A stretch of DNA of 64,000 nt, taken from assembly GCF_905147365.1 (NCBI RefSeq), contig NC_056425.1, forward strand, positions 11,187,001-11,251,000, read 5' to 3'. Origin of the DNA: Aricia agestis. Lineage: Eukaryota > Arthropoda > Insecta > Lepidoptera > Lycaenidae. The stretch's first letter is position 1. Each line of letters starts with the position of its first letter. A program made the position numbers and the translations under genes. Shown piece by piece: positions 47,957 through 59,738 of this stretch. The notes beneath the pieces are model-generated. The model saw nothing but the letters and a program-made list of their open reading frames with translations, was not told the DNA's origin and did not search any database.

Positions 47957-48370
47957 GCTCTTTATCAATAACGGCAACAGGTAGGCACTTGGAATTTTCA
48001 CTATTCACCAAGGCCTTAATTATATTATGTGTACTTTATTATTTAATAATTATATTAAAATAAAATAAAAATTTAAGGGGGCTTCCCATACAAAAATCAC
48101 TGTGGTGGTACGGAACTCTTCGTGCGCGAGTCCGACTCGCACTTGGCCGATTATTTATTTGTATTTTTTTACTAATAGGACTCGCTCATGAATACACATA
48201 CCGTTATAGAGCAAAATAGGCCAAAAATTGTGTTTTTTGTATGGGAGCCCCCTTAATTTTATTATTTTATTATAATATTAATTATTAAATGATGAAAATT
48301 TCAAGTGCCTACCTGTTGCCGTTATTGAGATAAAGCAAAAAATCACGTTTATTGTATGGGGCCCGCGTGG
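47957..48370. repeat. Inverted pair of the GGCAACAGGTAGGCACTTGA repeat
   Basis: Copy 2 (47957-48105, plus) and copy 3 (48195-48370, minus) face each other around a 90-base spacer holding GTCCGACTCGCACTTGGCC. Copy 3 ends in GCAAAAAATCACGTTTATTG, matching the start of copy 1 near 45258 in inverse. Confidence 0.7.
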
Positions 48371-48760
48371 CGGAATTTGGATATGACGTCACACCGTTAC
48401 CAGGCGCCCGCGTCGCACAGTTACAACTTGTTTTGCATATAAATCGGAAACTAATTAACGTATCCAAGTAATTCTTTCACTAATATTCTTTATTTTTGAC
48501 AGATAATGTGGACTGCTAATAATCAAAATTAGGGAACATTCTCAATTGTGTTATTTCGGTTTTGTAATGTTGATAGAATATTAACCATTAAATATTCAAT
48601 GTCGTGCACAAGTGTGGGCGAGTGATACAACTTCAGGAAACGTTCCATTTTGTGTTCCCTCCAAAACTCGCATCGAAAGTTTTAGTAAAGGGTCTACCAC
48701 TTTACTAAAACAACTGACTCGACTCGTTGACTTTACTTTTTTAGATTTTTAACTATACAC

Positions 48761-48864
48761 CCTGTCAAAAACTTGTCATTTTCCATATAAACGGCGATTG
48801 ACAATGAAGTGTCAGATATTGTCAATCGTGGTTTTATATGGAAAATGACAAGTTTTTGACAGGG
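48761..48864. repeat. Palindromic element with CCTGTCAAAAACTTGTCATT ends
   Basis: CCTGTCAAAAACTTGTCATT (continuing TTCCATATAAAC) is answered by its inverse. The centre reads GATTGACAATGAAGTGTCAG. A half copy (CTGTCAAAAAACTTTGCATA ... CGATCGACAATGAAGTGACA) lies at 19768-19835. Confidence 0.8.
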
Positions 48865-49339
48865 AGTCAATGACCGCTAGCGACAAGTTAGCCTGAGTGG
48901 AGTATAGACCTTCGATTTGACAATAATCTGGAAAAACGACTTTATATTTTGTAAACATTTTACGTTTTTTTTCTCCCGCCACATTTTACTTGACACTGGC
49001 CATGGTTAAAAAGCTGAGCGCCATAATAAGAAGAAAAACCTTTTGACAATGCTGATAACAGCTGTCAATTGTCATCAGCTGTTGACTGTCATCGTACTGT
49101 CATCCGGTACCTATCTTGTTGAATTTGTAGGTACCTAATTCCAAAGTTCACGCTTTCTTATTTTTACGTTGAGTTCTTGTAGCCTGCGAAACTTTGTTGC
49201 CGTCTGCCGAGTTTTGCCTCACACCGCAGTCTTTACTTTATACAGTAAATAATCGTACGTGTGTAAAGTTAAACCAGACTCAGTTTAAGTTGTTACCATA
49301 CCTTAAAGTTTCTTAAATATTTAAATAACAGTAAACAGA

Positions 49340-52300
49340 ATGTCTGCTGCAGTAAAAGGTACGTTATATCCTTAAATTATAATAACGTGATTATAACTAG
49401 TTAGTGTATATTTGGTCTAGGGTTCAAATTCCAATTTCCATTTATTGCTGTTGGCTTTTTGGCTTATAAAATATTTTATGAAATAAATAACGCACAGTGG
49501 AATTTCCTACCCACTTTCTATCATGTCTTAAAACTTGTCCAAAACTACAACCACTAAAAACTTTGTAAGTATTGTGACTTTGTGTACATACAGGTTAACT
49601 TTATATTATACCATGCAAACTATTTTAGTTTTGGGTAAGTACATCATTTGGGTTAATAGATTCTATACATGACATATTGTATCTTCGCTAATTGTTGTAA
49701 TCACAGAAACACCCGAATCTATGAAACATAAGAGCCCCAAATAATGCTTTTGCATTTTGCACCTTGTTCAAAGGTCCGTCAATTGTCTCAATTTTTGGAG
49801 CATGCACCACAAAACCTATTATTGCGCATTTAACATTGTTAGTGGCGGCCGAAAAGGAAGATCTTCCGACCGACAGAGATAGCATGCTCGGTCAGGCCGA
49901 AGCCCACTGACGTCATCTCAGACGTTGTATATATCTTGCCGTTCTCCGAAACTTCGATAGCGCGATGCAGGAATGTTAGGCGAATTGTGGGTACCGCCAC
50001 ATCACTCCCCCCCCCCGAAGACCTGTGGTATTCTTCAATGCGCTTGTGTTGTCAGGTGTGGGCCGAAGCTAGGCGTTCAATGACCAGGAGAGGGACTCCG
50101 AGCTCTGCTTGTTGACCGGTCGTTGTAGCCTATGGCTGCCCCATTCAAGCCAGACACAGGTTCGACCAGCGCGGAAGCCTAACGCGGCTTATGGTCGAGG
50201 CGACCCGGTTATGCTTGATGTCTACTGACGTGGTGCGGATGGGCGGGGAGTGTTGATGATGATTGATGTCCAGAAGGATGCGTGTTCTTGTCGGTGGTCA
50301 CCAATTTAACGTTGTTCGTGGCGGCCGAAAAGGAAGATCTTCCGACCGGGCGAGATAGCATGCTCGGTCAGGTCGAAGCCCACTGACGTCATCTCAGACG
50401 TTGTATATAACTTGCCGATCTCCGAAACTTCGATAGCGCGATGCAGGAATGTTAGGCGAATTGTGGGTACCGCCACACGCATGTCCAAATCATGTCATGC
50501 CATGTACAAAGTACATGGCAACGCCCCCAACAAGTTGCTTATATTTGGCTATGGTCAAGTACTAAACAGTAAAACTAGACATTTCCATGGCATGACATGA
50601 TTTGGACATGTGCAATAAAAGGTTTTGTGGCGTTGTCTTCCGACGCTCGGGAAAATTGATCTTTGCTGAAAATGTCTATGCTCATTATCACTTTGGGAGC
50701 ACTGTAATTTTAATTAAATTTTTAACACAAAATTTAAATAAAAAATACTAAATTAGTTAACAATTTACATATAGCAATAAGAATAATTAAGATTGAAGAC
50801 TATGCAAATTAAATCAGTACTAATTATTATGTATTATGTAGGTATATTTATTTCATAAAAATGTCATAATTATTTAATTTCGAATAATTAGAGTGCAATG
50901 CACAGAAATATTTTTTAAACTAAGAAATTGTCTGAATTTATTTATACAATAATAATAATTGTTGTAATAGCAGGTGATGTTATTATGTCATAGTAAGTTT
51001 TAAGTAGCATATAACTTAGGTCCCTAATGTCAGTCTGTTTTACTTTTTTGTAGGTATTTTCATTGTGGGTGCCAAGCGCACACCTTTTGGCACATTCGGT
51101 GGTGTGTTCCGCAACACCTCTGCCAGTGAACTTCAGGCGATAGCTGCAAATGCAGCAATCAAGGAGGCAGGAGTTTCCCCTACCGAAATTGACTCTGTTG
51201 TCATTGGACAGGTTATGCCTGTAAGTATATTTAGTATTTTTTTAACTTACTTTATTGTAGAATAGATGCCCTTCGTCCAGTTCTGGATTTATATTTTTAA
51301 TGAGAGTAGGCCACTTATGGCCATTCCCAATATTTGATCTATCTCTGGTTTTGCCCTACTAGAGATAGGAATAGCTCACATTAGACATTAAAGACATATA
51401 TTTTATGTCAATTGTGAGCTATTCCTATCTCTAGTAGGGCCAAACCAGAAATAGATCAAATATTGGAAATGGCCGTTAGTTTCCACCACCCCATGTACAA
51501 AATCTGCCCCAGGATGCAGCCTATATTGCCAATTTATAAATCCAGGACTGCCTTAATCCTCATAAAAAGACTACACTTTTTTGTTTGCCTGTAATACAAA
51601 AGTGGCTTTAAAGACAGAGACAAAATATAATTATTATATTAGTTTACTCCTATATATTAGTTTATAAAATTAATGGGAAGATAAAGCAAACAAATGCTTG
51701 GCCAAATTTCAAAGAATAATGTGATATTTATAGGTGTCGTCAACTGATGGTGCCTACTGCCCCCGACATGCAGCTCTCAAAGTGGGGATCCCACAAGAGA
51801 AACCCGCTCTTGGAGTCAACAGGCTATGTGGCTCTGGATTCCAGGCAGTTGTGAACAGCGCTCAGGTACATTTTGAACTTGTTACTGTATGCACAATAAT
51901 ATGTAAACTGCTTAATTAAGTATCTTACCACCTTTAAAATGTTTGAGGTGGAACTACCTCATCTATCTCTCCAAAAGCAGTGGTATAGAATGAGAAGGAA
52001 TTATTCACAAGAGCTGGGTTTACCTCTTCTTAGGATATCGCATTGGGATCAGCAAAAATTTCCCTAGCCGGTGGTGTGGAAAACATGTCTCAAGCTCCTT
52101 TCGCCGTGAGGAACATCAGATTCGGTACAACACTCGGCACCAGCTACCAGTTAGAGGACACGCTATGGAGCGGTCTTACCGACACCTACTGTAGTCTTCC
52201 CATGGGCATGACGGCCGAGAAACTCGGAGCAAAATACGGCGTCACCAAGGACGAAGTCGATAAGTTCGCGCTGAGGTCCCAACAGAGGTGGAAGGCTGGT

Positions 52301-55300
52301 GAGTTGTTAAGTTTAAAAACCCTAAGTCTTCTTAAAGATAAGTAAAGTAGTAGACCGCGCGCAAGTATAAGCCGCGCACAATACCTATTTACTTTAGACA
52401 ATTTTAAAGTCATTGAGAGAAAGAAGTCATCGTTTTCTAGTCAGTTTACTTTCCAACGATGCGATTAAATAACTAGTTCTAAACTGAATTTTATGTACCT
52501 ACCATCGAGGAAATTGATTCCTAAGCAGTTGACGGACCTACGTCGTTTGGTCGGCTTAAATGTCAATTCAATGTTAACTGTCTGTGATCGGTCGGATGGG
52601 TTTGAATTAACGCGACCAAAATACTTAGGTCCGACATCTGCCGAGGAGTAAATTATCTGAAAGTTCTAAAAAAAAATTAAGCTTGGTCGGGCTGACTGTC
52701 CGAATAGCTCTTAAAAATGCACCACAATACCCCAATGTAACAAATTCCTTCAACCGGCAACTGCTTCCAGCGCAAGACGCCGGTGTCTTCAAGTCGGAGG
52801 TCGAACCTGTGACCATCACGGTCAAGCGGAAGGAGGTGAAGGTGGACATGGACGAGCACCCTCGCCCGCAGACCACCCTCGAGGGCCTGCAGAAACTCCC
52901 ACCGGTGTTCCAGAAGAATGGACTGGTCACTGCTGGTACTGCCTCGGTGAGTTATAAAGTTCTAAAGATTTACTCTCTAACGGCCATGCTCACACGACGC
53001 GGTGCGGCACCGCTCCGGTGTCCGTCTCACCGGACCGCCGGCCACACTGCAGTACTGTAGCAGCGACGGACTCGAGCTCCCTGCGGCCCCGCCTCACCTC
53101 GATTCCGGTGCGCGTGCGGTGCAGCGCCGGAGCGCACCGGACGCGCCGTGTGCCATACCATCCGTTTTTATATGTAGGACACCGGAGCGGCACCGGTCAG
53201 GCGCTGTACCGCCGCCGCACCGCATCGTGTAGCATGGTCCTTAGGGCGAGACCTGCCTGCCTAGCATACGCCAACGAGATATCTCACTCTACATGTTTTC
53301 TAGATGTTAACTGGTTTATCTCTTCATCTCTATTGACCCTAGCATGACAAACATTTTTCGCGTAGATCTATCATCGAAATAACACATTTTATAGAGTTTT
53401 GTCGAGAAAATGTCGAGATTTTGACATTATGAGACGAGTAGTTTTTAATCGAGAGTGAGATATCTCGTTGGCGTATGCTAGGCAGGCTGACGACTGAGAG
53501 AGAGATATCTGGGTCGTGACGCATTGTTGCCGTGTAGTGTCGCAATTAGTGCAGTCTCACCTTTATTGAGAGATTACACTATACGCTGTTATCTGATTGC
53601 ATAGCATATAATAATAATAATATTAGCTCCCACACCGGTTTCGGTGGCGGTGGCCGGTTTCATTGAAACCAGGCCAGCTACGCAGGAGTAATTTTATAGT
53701 GCCCAAGTGTGTGCGCAGTACACAAGAGCACTCTCTATTCCTTTACTCTCATAACCCAGTGGGACGGAAGACCGACACGACCGGCGTGCGATCAGGCACA
53801 GGACCGACTTTTTACATGCCCATCCGACACATGGATCATCTTAGTCTTGGAAATAACATGCTTCCAACGCGGTAATCGAACCCACGACTTCCGAGTCAAG
53901 AGACGCGCTTTATACCACTAGACCACGGAGGCGTCTTGCATAGCTTAGAATCAGTGGCGCACAATGCCAAAGTGTGATGCTTTTCGACCCCTTCATTTCG
54001 CAGCATCGGTATACCTCAGCAATAAGCATTCCAAGTCCAAAACCTCACTCCTCAGCAATTGGCATTCAAGGCTTTCTAGCCTTGACAAGAGTTACAAGTT
54101 TTTTGACAGGAGTTTATCAATTCAACGTTGCTAGTTTGAATGTAGGAGCGACATCTGTGTGTAATAAAGGCTTTGAACAATTTGGAAGGCAACTTTATAT
54201 CCCGAAAAATTGTTGTGTTGCGAGAAGCATGTAAAAAGTTTGTAAGATGTTTGTGTATCCAAATAAAAATTATCATGATTATTGTTTAAATTGGCTCTAA
54301 CATAGTGGGGACAAAGTTTTACATTTTTGGCTGTTGTATAACATTACGTGTTGATAAGCTTGGCAGGGGAGTATAATAGGTATGTGGATTATTATGATCC
54401 CATTGTACTTTGGCCTGATAACGTATCAAATGGACGATAAAGTACCTACCTATTATGAAGTTATACCACAGAATAGATAATTGTACAAGTAGTTATACCT
54501 CAGTGCCGATGAATATTTGTGTATAATTATGTCCTAAATAGAATTTAATAATAATTATACAGCAACTGCATTAAATTATAGTTAACGCATAAAGTTACAT
54601 TTTATTGAGAGAAACTAAACGTTCCGCCTTATGTTGCCTTCCCTTTGATCTACATTCCACTCTATGTATTTGCCAAATAACATAAAAACATTAGTTTAGT
54701 TATCTTCTATAATATAAAAATGAGTCGCTAAATGTGTTGCTAAGCGCAAAACTCGACGGCTCGAACGGCTGAACGGATTGGACTAATTTTAGTCTTAAAA
54801 TATTCGTAGAAGTCCAGGGAAGGTTTTTAAATGACACGAAGTTCACCGGGACAGCTAGTTAGTGTGATAAAAGCGTTAAAATAAACAAACTTCAGCTTTA
54901 TAAGTTATGCACAACTTTTAAAGGCTATTCGATTCAAGATGTCGCTCAAAATTGATTTTATTTACTCACTCGCGTATCAGTAAGTAGTTCTTAAATAGAG
55001 TTGTTGTGACACTCTGGTAAATATTTTTATCGGTACATTTTATTGCAGAATAAAAGTACTTAATCTTATCTTGAATAATGAATTGCAAAGAATAATATTG
55101 TTCCCGCAGCCCGACCCAGCAATAAAAAATAAAATGATTTTATTTTTCTGTTCCAATTCCGTATTATGCACCTTCTTCATATTGGGCATTGATCCATGAT
55201 GGACGATGAAGAGGGGTATATTATTCATTATATACTTAAAATATTGTCTGTCTGTTTGACTCCTAAAATATTGTATAGAGATTAGAGATACTTTGAATCC

Positions 55301-58300
55301 CGGGAAAGGACATAGGAATTTTATTTAAAAAAAAAAGACGGGAGTGCCGGCAGAAGTGAAAACTTGATTATTAACGTTGTGAATTTTTTAACCCATTTTT
55401 TATGAAAATCGATTTTTAAAAAATCGATTTTTTTAATTAATCGAAACCCCTGCAATCGATTAAATTTTTAACCCATTTTTAATGAAAATCGATTTTATCG
55501 AAACCCTTACAATCGATTAAAAAATATTGACAATCGAAAAAAAAACAATCGATTGTTCGATGTTACAACACTACTCTCCAACCGTCTTACGGTTTTTCGA
55601 TCAGCACGAGAATCTGACGCGAGTTTCACAGTTTTTACCCATCCCACAAAAGTGCTCAACGCCGCTTAAGAGTGTATCCTCTTAATATAAGCGGCGTTGA
55701 GCACTTAAGAGGGGCTATAGAAATGAAAAAAAGTACGTGTAATATCTATAGCTGTCTCCCTTACCTCAAGCCTATACCGCAGAACGCGATAGAGACAACT
55801 GCAGAAAATCCAGAAAATCAACTATTCGTTGTCCCCTGATTCCTTCTCCAAAACTTAACCGATTTAAGTACATTTTTCATTAAAGATTTAAGAAAGGCTT
55901 GAGCTGTGTTCCTATGCTTAATTTTTTTTTGTATAATTTAGCCAAATCTGTTTTCTGGACGTTTGAACACAGCGGAAAATCTGGCCATTTTTTCGGGTTT
56001 TTGAACGTTCATAACTTATTTAATAATTAAATTATGCAAAAAGAAAACATAGGGACATTGTATAAGTATTATTCAGGAAAAAAATTATAACTCTACTAGC
56101 ATTATCCAGGGAGGAAACAGGGGACAACGTTTGTATGGAAAAAAGGGCGGTGTGGACTCAACTGTGACTTAAGAAGTTTTCAGTTCAAAAACGTAGCTAC
56201 GGTTCCCGCGCGATAAACGAATTTAGGCGCAACGGAGTTGCGGGCGACATCTAGTTAAATAATTTCTGTTCCTGTAACACAAGTTCTTCAGGTACTCCAT
56301 ACTTAGCACGGGGCCAGATTGACGTGATGTGAAGCGTCCATAGATATTTTATATTATCTTTTAATTTAGGGCATCAGCGACGGCGCTGGAGCGCTCATCC
56401 TGGCGAGCGAAGAGGCGGCTAAGAATCTGAAGCCCCTCGCCCGGCTGGTGGGCTGGGCCTACGTGGGCGTCGACCCCAGCATCATGGGTATCGGCCCCGT
56501 GCCGGCTATCGAGAACCTGCTGAAGGCCACCAACATGACGCTGAACGATATTGATCTTATTGAGGTATGTATCGGAGATTGGCAAATGGAGTGATATTAT
56601 GTGGGTCGTCTTTGGAAGGGTATGTGAAGCTGAACAGACAACGAGTAATATTTATTAAATCGACCAAAAACCATAAGCCAGCCATCTGCATAAAAGTGCG
56701 CAGTTTGTATGCAATATGCATACATGATGTATTCAGATTTCAATCTTTCGGTGAGTTAAACAGATAAATTCAAAATTATTCCTTTGTAGAAAAAAAAAAA
56801 ACATCTGAAATTACTAGATATCGCTTCGGCCTGATCTATCCACATCTTTCGGCCGATTAGATTCGTTTTGGGTTATTCTCTACCTAATACCGTTAAAGGG
56901 TCAACGTCACTTTGACTAAACGTTTATTTATTTAATCCCAGATCAACGAGGCATTCTGCGCCCAGACCCTCGCTTGCGCAAAGGCTCTCAACCTGGACAT
57001 GGAGAAACTGAACGTGAACGGTGGTGCCACCGCCATTGGCCACCCGCTCGGCGCCTCCGGAGCGCGCATCACCGCACACTTGGCTCACGAGCTCAGGTAT
57101 AACTAGGAAATTAAGGGCCTTTTTCACCATTTCCTCATAAGTGCCGAATAGGCTATCCACCTCTTAGACCCAATTTCACAAACCTCTGTTTGTTAAATCC
57201 TAACAAGGCATTACTTAACGGACCTTGGAAAATTAAACAAACTGTTAAAATACTTATGTCCCACAGTAAAAATTTAACAGTGGATTAGTAAATGCAATGT
57301 TAAGTGAACAACTAGTGAAAAACTATCAATTCGTTCGTTCTTGTTATAAGGCGATGAAATTGCAATGTACAAGTTTAATACGACATGTTGGCTGCAATGT
57401 GTCATTTTCATCGTATTCGTATAATACGTCATCCGGTAGATAATGCGACCAAATTAAAATATCACTGATCGCATACATTTGTTACACTACAATAGTTCTT
57501 TTTAATTTACCAGGTTAATAATTATGATCTGTCAAAGCTGAAAACATGAATCATGACACAAACTTTTATTTACTTATTTCGGTTTGGTAATTTTGATACA
57601 AGTCAGTGTATTTGCAATGTCAAGGAAAATCCAAGAGCTGAATTTTTGACAAAATGAAAATAAATAATTATGCATAACATGAAAAATAATAAATAATATG
57701 TAAGGATGTGGCGAAACATGGCGGAAACACTCAAAAGTCAAAACAGATTATTTTATTAATATTGGATATTGTCTTTGACAGTTGTTGTTTTGACTATTAT
57801 AACGGCCTGTTATATATTTAACGGACCTCCCCATCAGGAATTAAAATTTAACACCGTGTTAGGCGATTTGACATGACGTTAGCGTATGGTGGAACGCTCG
57901 ATAGCTCTAACAGGCCGTTAACTTATTTAACAAGCCATTATTTATTTAACATTGCTTGATGAAACTGGGTCTTAACTTGACAGATAAAGTATGGGAGAAT
58001 CTGTCAAAAAAGTCATGAAGAGCCTATTCGGCACATTATCAGAAAGTAGTGAAACAGGCCCTAAGTCTCAATTTTACTGTTGGAAGGCTAAGAACTCACG
58101 CAGCGGGTTTCGCCCACGCGCCCACGCCGCGTTGCTTTTCTATGATTCATATTTATCGGTCAAAAATTAAGCAGAACTTGAACGCCTTGGTTTATTTGCC
58201 ACTTAGGCCCTCACGGGATTAATAGATTATTTTTCCACAATCCTTAGTCCTTACCTACCACAAATATTTTATTTATCGTCAAGTTATTCAACTTCATACT

Positions 58301-58397
58301 TACTTTTTTTCACAGACGTCGCGGTTTGAAGCGAGCTATCGGATCAGCTTGCATCGGAGGGGGACAGGGTATTGCTGTCATGTTGGAGGCCGTCTAA
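49340..58397 (+). CDS. ACAA2: 3-ketoacyl-CoA thiolase, ACAA2 type
   Basis: Thiolase cleaves 3-ketoacyl-CoA with CoA, the last step of mitochondrial fatty-acid beta-oxidation. Eight exons with consistent phases: 49340-49358, 51054-51220, 51734-51865, 52034-52298, 52771-52946, 56370-56564, 56942-57096 and 58316-58397 (TAA). They give 396 residues; human ACAA2 has 397. The fly orthologue is yip2. Nucleophile Cys94 lies in NRLCGSGFQ, His352 in GHPLGASGAR and Cys381 in CIGGGQG, the full catalytic set. ENMSQAPFAVRNIRFGT, LPPVFQKNGLVTAGTAS and DPSIMGIGPVPAIENLLK are family signatures. The N-terminus MSAAVKGIFIVGAKRTPFG is short with no cleavable presequence, as in human ACAA2. NEAFCAQ has Cys where the human protein has Ala. 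Intron 1 holds a TRIM element and intron 5 several MITEs. Confidence 0.97.
49830..50001 (-). repeat. TRIM LTR, 3' copy on the minus strand
   Basis: A 172-bp repeat differing from its partner at about eight positions. On the minus strand it follows the purine tract at 50002-50016. Confidence 0.88.
50306..50477 (-). repeat. TRIM LTR, 5' copy on the minus strand
   Basis: The 172-bp partner repeat; on the minus strand it ends GTTAA and is followed by AT and the candidate primer binding site. Confidence 0.88.
51279..51550. mobile_element. Long palindromic MITE in ACAA2 intron 2
   Basis: The outer ends CAGTTCTGGATTTATA and TATAAATCCAGGACTG, plus inner arms of about 70 bases (GGCCATTCCCAATATTTGAT, GAGATAGGAATAGCTCACA and their inverses), flank a short TTAGACATTAAAGACATATA centre. 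Confidence 0.85.
52984..53238. mobile_element. GC-rich MITE with CATGCTCACACGACGCGGTG ends
   Basis: The left end CATGCTCACACGACGCGGTGC and the inverse CACCGCATCGTGTAGCATG bound a GC-rich core with further CCGGTGTCC/GGACACCGG inverted words. It starts only about 38 bases after ACAA2 exon 5. Confidence 0.75.
53252..53489. mobile_element. Palindromic MITE with GCCTGCCTAGCATACGCC ends
   Basis: GCCTGCCTAGCATACGCCAA (continuing CGAGATATCTCACTCT) is answered by its exact inverse at 53454-53489; the middle contains GTCGAGAAAATGTCGAG. It lies directly next to the GC-rich MITE at 52984-53238. Confidence 0.85.
53600..53935 (-). mobile_element. tRNA-headed SINE, copy 2
   Basis: On the minus strand it opens GACGCCTCCGTGGTCTAGTG, with the A-box TGGTCTAGTGG and the B-box GGTTCGATTAC, giving a recognisable tRNA-like head. 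The body (CCCACTGGGTTATGAGAG, CTTGTGTACTGCGCACACAC) and an ATT-repeat tail follow. The same family is at 15774-16100. Confidence 0.85.
54715..54856 (+). mobile_element. Helitron-like fragment ending CTAG|T
   Basis: A short repeat beginning near TATAATATAAAAATGAGTCG and ending CACCGGGACAGCTAG followed by T, like the 3' ends of Helitrons. It contains GAACGGCTGAACGGATTGG. It lies in ACAA2 intron 5. Confidence 0.5.
55335..55668 (-). repeat. ATCGAT-rich dispersed repeat, copy 2
   Basis: The inverse complement of 27385-27775, sharing CAACCGTCTTACGGTTTTTC, GCACGAGAATCTGACGCGAG and the AATCGATT field. It lies in ACAA2 intron 5. A short inverted repeat of its end (GCGGCGTTGAGCACTT) follows at 55690-55707. 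Confidence 0.85.
56160..56256 (+). mobile_element. LEP1-like Helitron 3' end
   Basis: ACGGTTCCCGCGCGATAAAC, GGCGCAACGGAGTTGCGGGC and ACATCTAG followed by T: the same design of hairpin plus CTAG|T as at 61640-61667. Confidence 0.6.
57164..57976. mobile_element. TTAGACCCAATTTCA MITE, copy 2, with extra internal DNA
   Basis: The left end TTAGACCCAATTTCACAAAC and CTGTTTGTTAAATCCTAACA match 10246-10300. The right end CAAGCCATTATT ... GATGAAACTGGGTCTTAA matches 10460-10492. The middle (about 57225-57790) is not in the other copy and may be an insertion. It lies in ACAA2 intron 7. Confidence 0.7.
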
Positions 58398-59663
58398 ATC
58401 AAATCTAACACCTTATAACTGGACGCTATTAAGCATTTGTGTACTGACCCATAAAAAATTCGTATTGAGTTATGGATGCAGCTATGATCTTCACATGATT
58501 TAGAACAAGACTGCATTAAAAATTTAACAACAAAAAAATTGTGGGTTAGGACACTAATGCTTAACAGCGACCAACTTTTAGTCCGTCTAAGACCTTAGTC
58601 ATAACCTAACCTAGGTCTTAAACAAATCATTGATATCACAATATTACTGCCGCACACTATTTTGAAAAATATAATATTATGTAGGTACAGTAATTAATTA
58701 TTAGGATTTTTACATGATGAAAATGAATGATATAATGTGACAGAAACTATTTTCTATTATTACCTGTTTTTGCATTCAAAATGGGTAATTTTAAATATTT
58801 TATACGTAGTCTACAATAATTCTTTACTAATTATACTAATAAGATTTTTTACATCGTGTACGTACTGTTAATTACTATATTTATATATTTTTAAGGAAAT
58901 AATCATGTAATTAAAAAGATATTAATATTTATATTATTTATGACGTAAATGCAGTTATATTTTGAGAATATTGTCTTGTTAAAAGAATATTATGATTGTA
59001 AAATTGTATATTTTTAATATAAGATTATGTGGGTACTGAAATAAAAACATAAATAAAAACATTATTGGTTACATCTTTTCGTTTTATTTATTTGTTGTCG
59101 AAACTTCGCAGTTGATGAAACTGACATACTTTTTAACAGAAACAGTATAAGTCTATGCTTTTTAATATGGGCATAATACTTCTTGACGATGCTATGTGGT
59201 CGCTGTTCTTGACAGTCAACAACTAAAAACTACGTTTGAGGTTTTGAACCTAAAAAATTTAAAAAGGCTAGGATTTAATGAGTAGGATCCATATTTCCAT
59301 ATATATTAAGTCTATGCATATTTCCATACTACAATAAATAGTGGCGGGGCAAGCAGGGTTGTAGCTAGAGTCACATTTAAGGTAGGGCAGCATTGGTTAC
59401 AGGTAGGGCTGAAATAAAAAAAAAATCATAATTGATTGATTTTCTTGGGTTTTGGTATTTTTAAGGTAGTGCATTATGATTTTAAGGTAGGGCATTGCCC
59501 CCAATGCCCCCTTCTAGCTACGGCGGGGGGGGCAAGACCTAAATTTTATATGGGCAAGATGTATCTTGCGAGGACCCCTGATGGATGACGCAAGAGGATA
59601 GATTTGTTTGAGAGAAAGAATTTATTGATAAGTAATCAGACTTTTATTTAAATAAAACTTTTT
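58398..59663. other. ACAA2 3' UTR and spacer
   Basis: AT-rich DNA after the stop. The AATAAA at 59040-59045 and the next one shortly after are likely poly(A) signals, giving a 3' UTR of about 650-670 bases. At 59340-59530 there is a repeat-like passage (GGTAGGGCA repeated three times) of unknown origin. Confidence 0.5.
59040..59045 (+). terminator. Candidate poly(A) signal of ACAA2
   Basis: AATAAA about 640 bases past the stop codon, followed within 15 bases by a second AATAAA and then a GT/T-rich stretch (GGTTACATCTTTTCGTTTTA). Confidence 0.55.
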
Positions 59664-59695
59664 ATCCATACTAATATTATAAATGCGAAAGTATC

Positions 59696-59738
<43 letters not shown>

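Larger units (their letters stand above)
49830..50477 (-). mobile_element. TRIM: miniature LTR retrotransposon with TSD, PBS and PPT
   Basis: Two 172-bp direct repeats (49830-50001 and 50306-50477), about 95% identical, flank 304 bp of internal DNA with no coding frame. The identical 5-mer CGCAT lies on each outside edge (49825-49829, 50478-50482). On the minus strand the repeat begins TGTGGCGGTACC. Two bases after the first repeat is TGGTGACCACCGACAAG, a candidate primer binding site. Just before the second repeat is the purine tract GGGGGGGGGGAGTGA. These are the hallmarks of a terminal-repeat retrotransposon in miniature. A TATA-like GATATATAC lies inside the repeat. Related single repeats occur at 22888 and 6690. 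Confidence 0.88.
49730..50705. mobile_element. Palindromic MITE interrupted by a TRIM insertion
   Basis: Removing 49830-50482 (the TRIM plus one target copy) joins ACCACAAAACCTATTATTG-CGCAT to GTCCAAATCATGTCATGCCA. The restored left arm matches the inverse of the right arm (TGGCATGACATGATTTGGAC, ATGTGCAATAAAAGGTTTTG). The outermost ends, near AGAGCCCCAAAT and CTTTGGGAGC, also look inverted, but their limits are uncertain. A 25-base hairpin core lies at 50483-50609. Confidence 0.7.

Noticed and set aside
52990..53347. Overlapping GC-rich open frames
   Set aside because: They follow the high GC and inverted repeats of a MITE in an ACAA2 intron; the frames have no domain.
53865..53935. A tRNA gene on the minus strand
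   Set aside because: The A- and B-boxes are good, but the acceptor stem does not close and the sequence runs into a SINE body shared with 15774-16100.
59697..59738. CRISPR-like or other short-spaced repeats
   Set aside because: It is a simple CTGT microsatellite; nothing in the window has the repeat-spacer pattern of a CRISPR array, and the DNA is eukaryotic.
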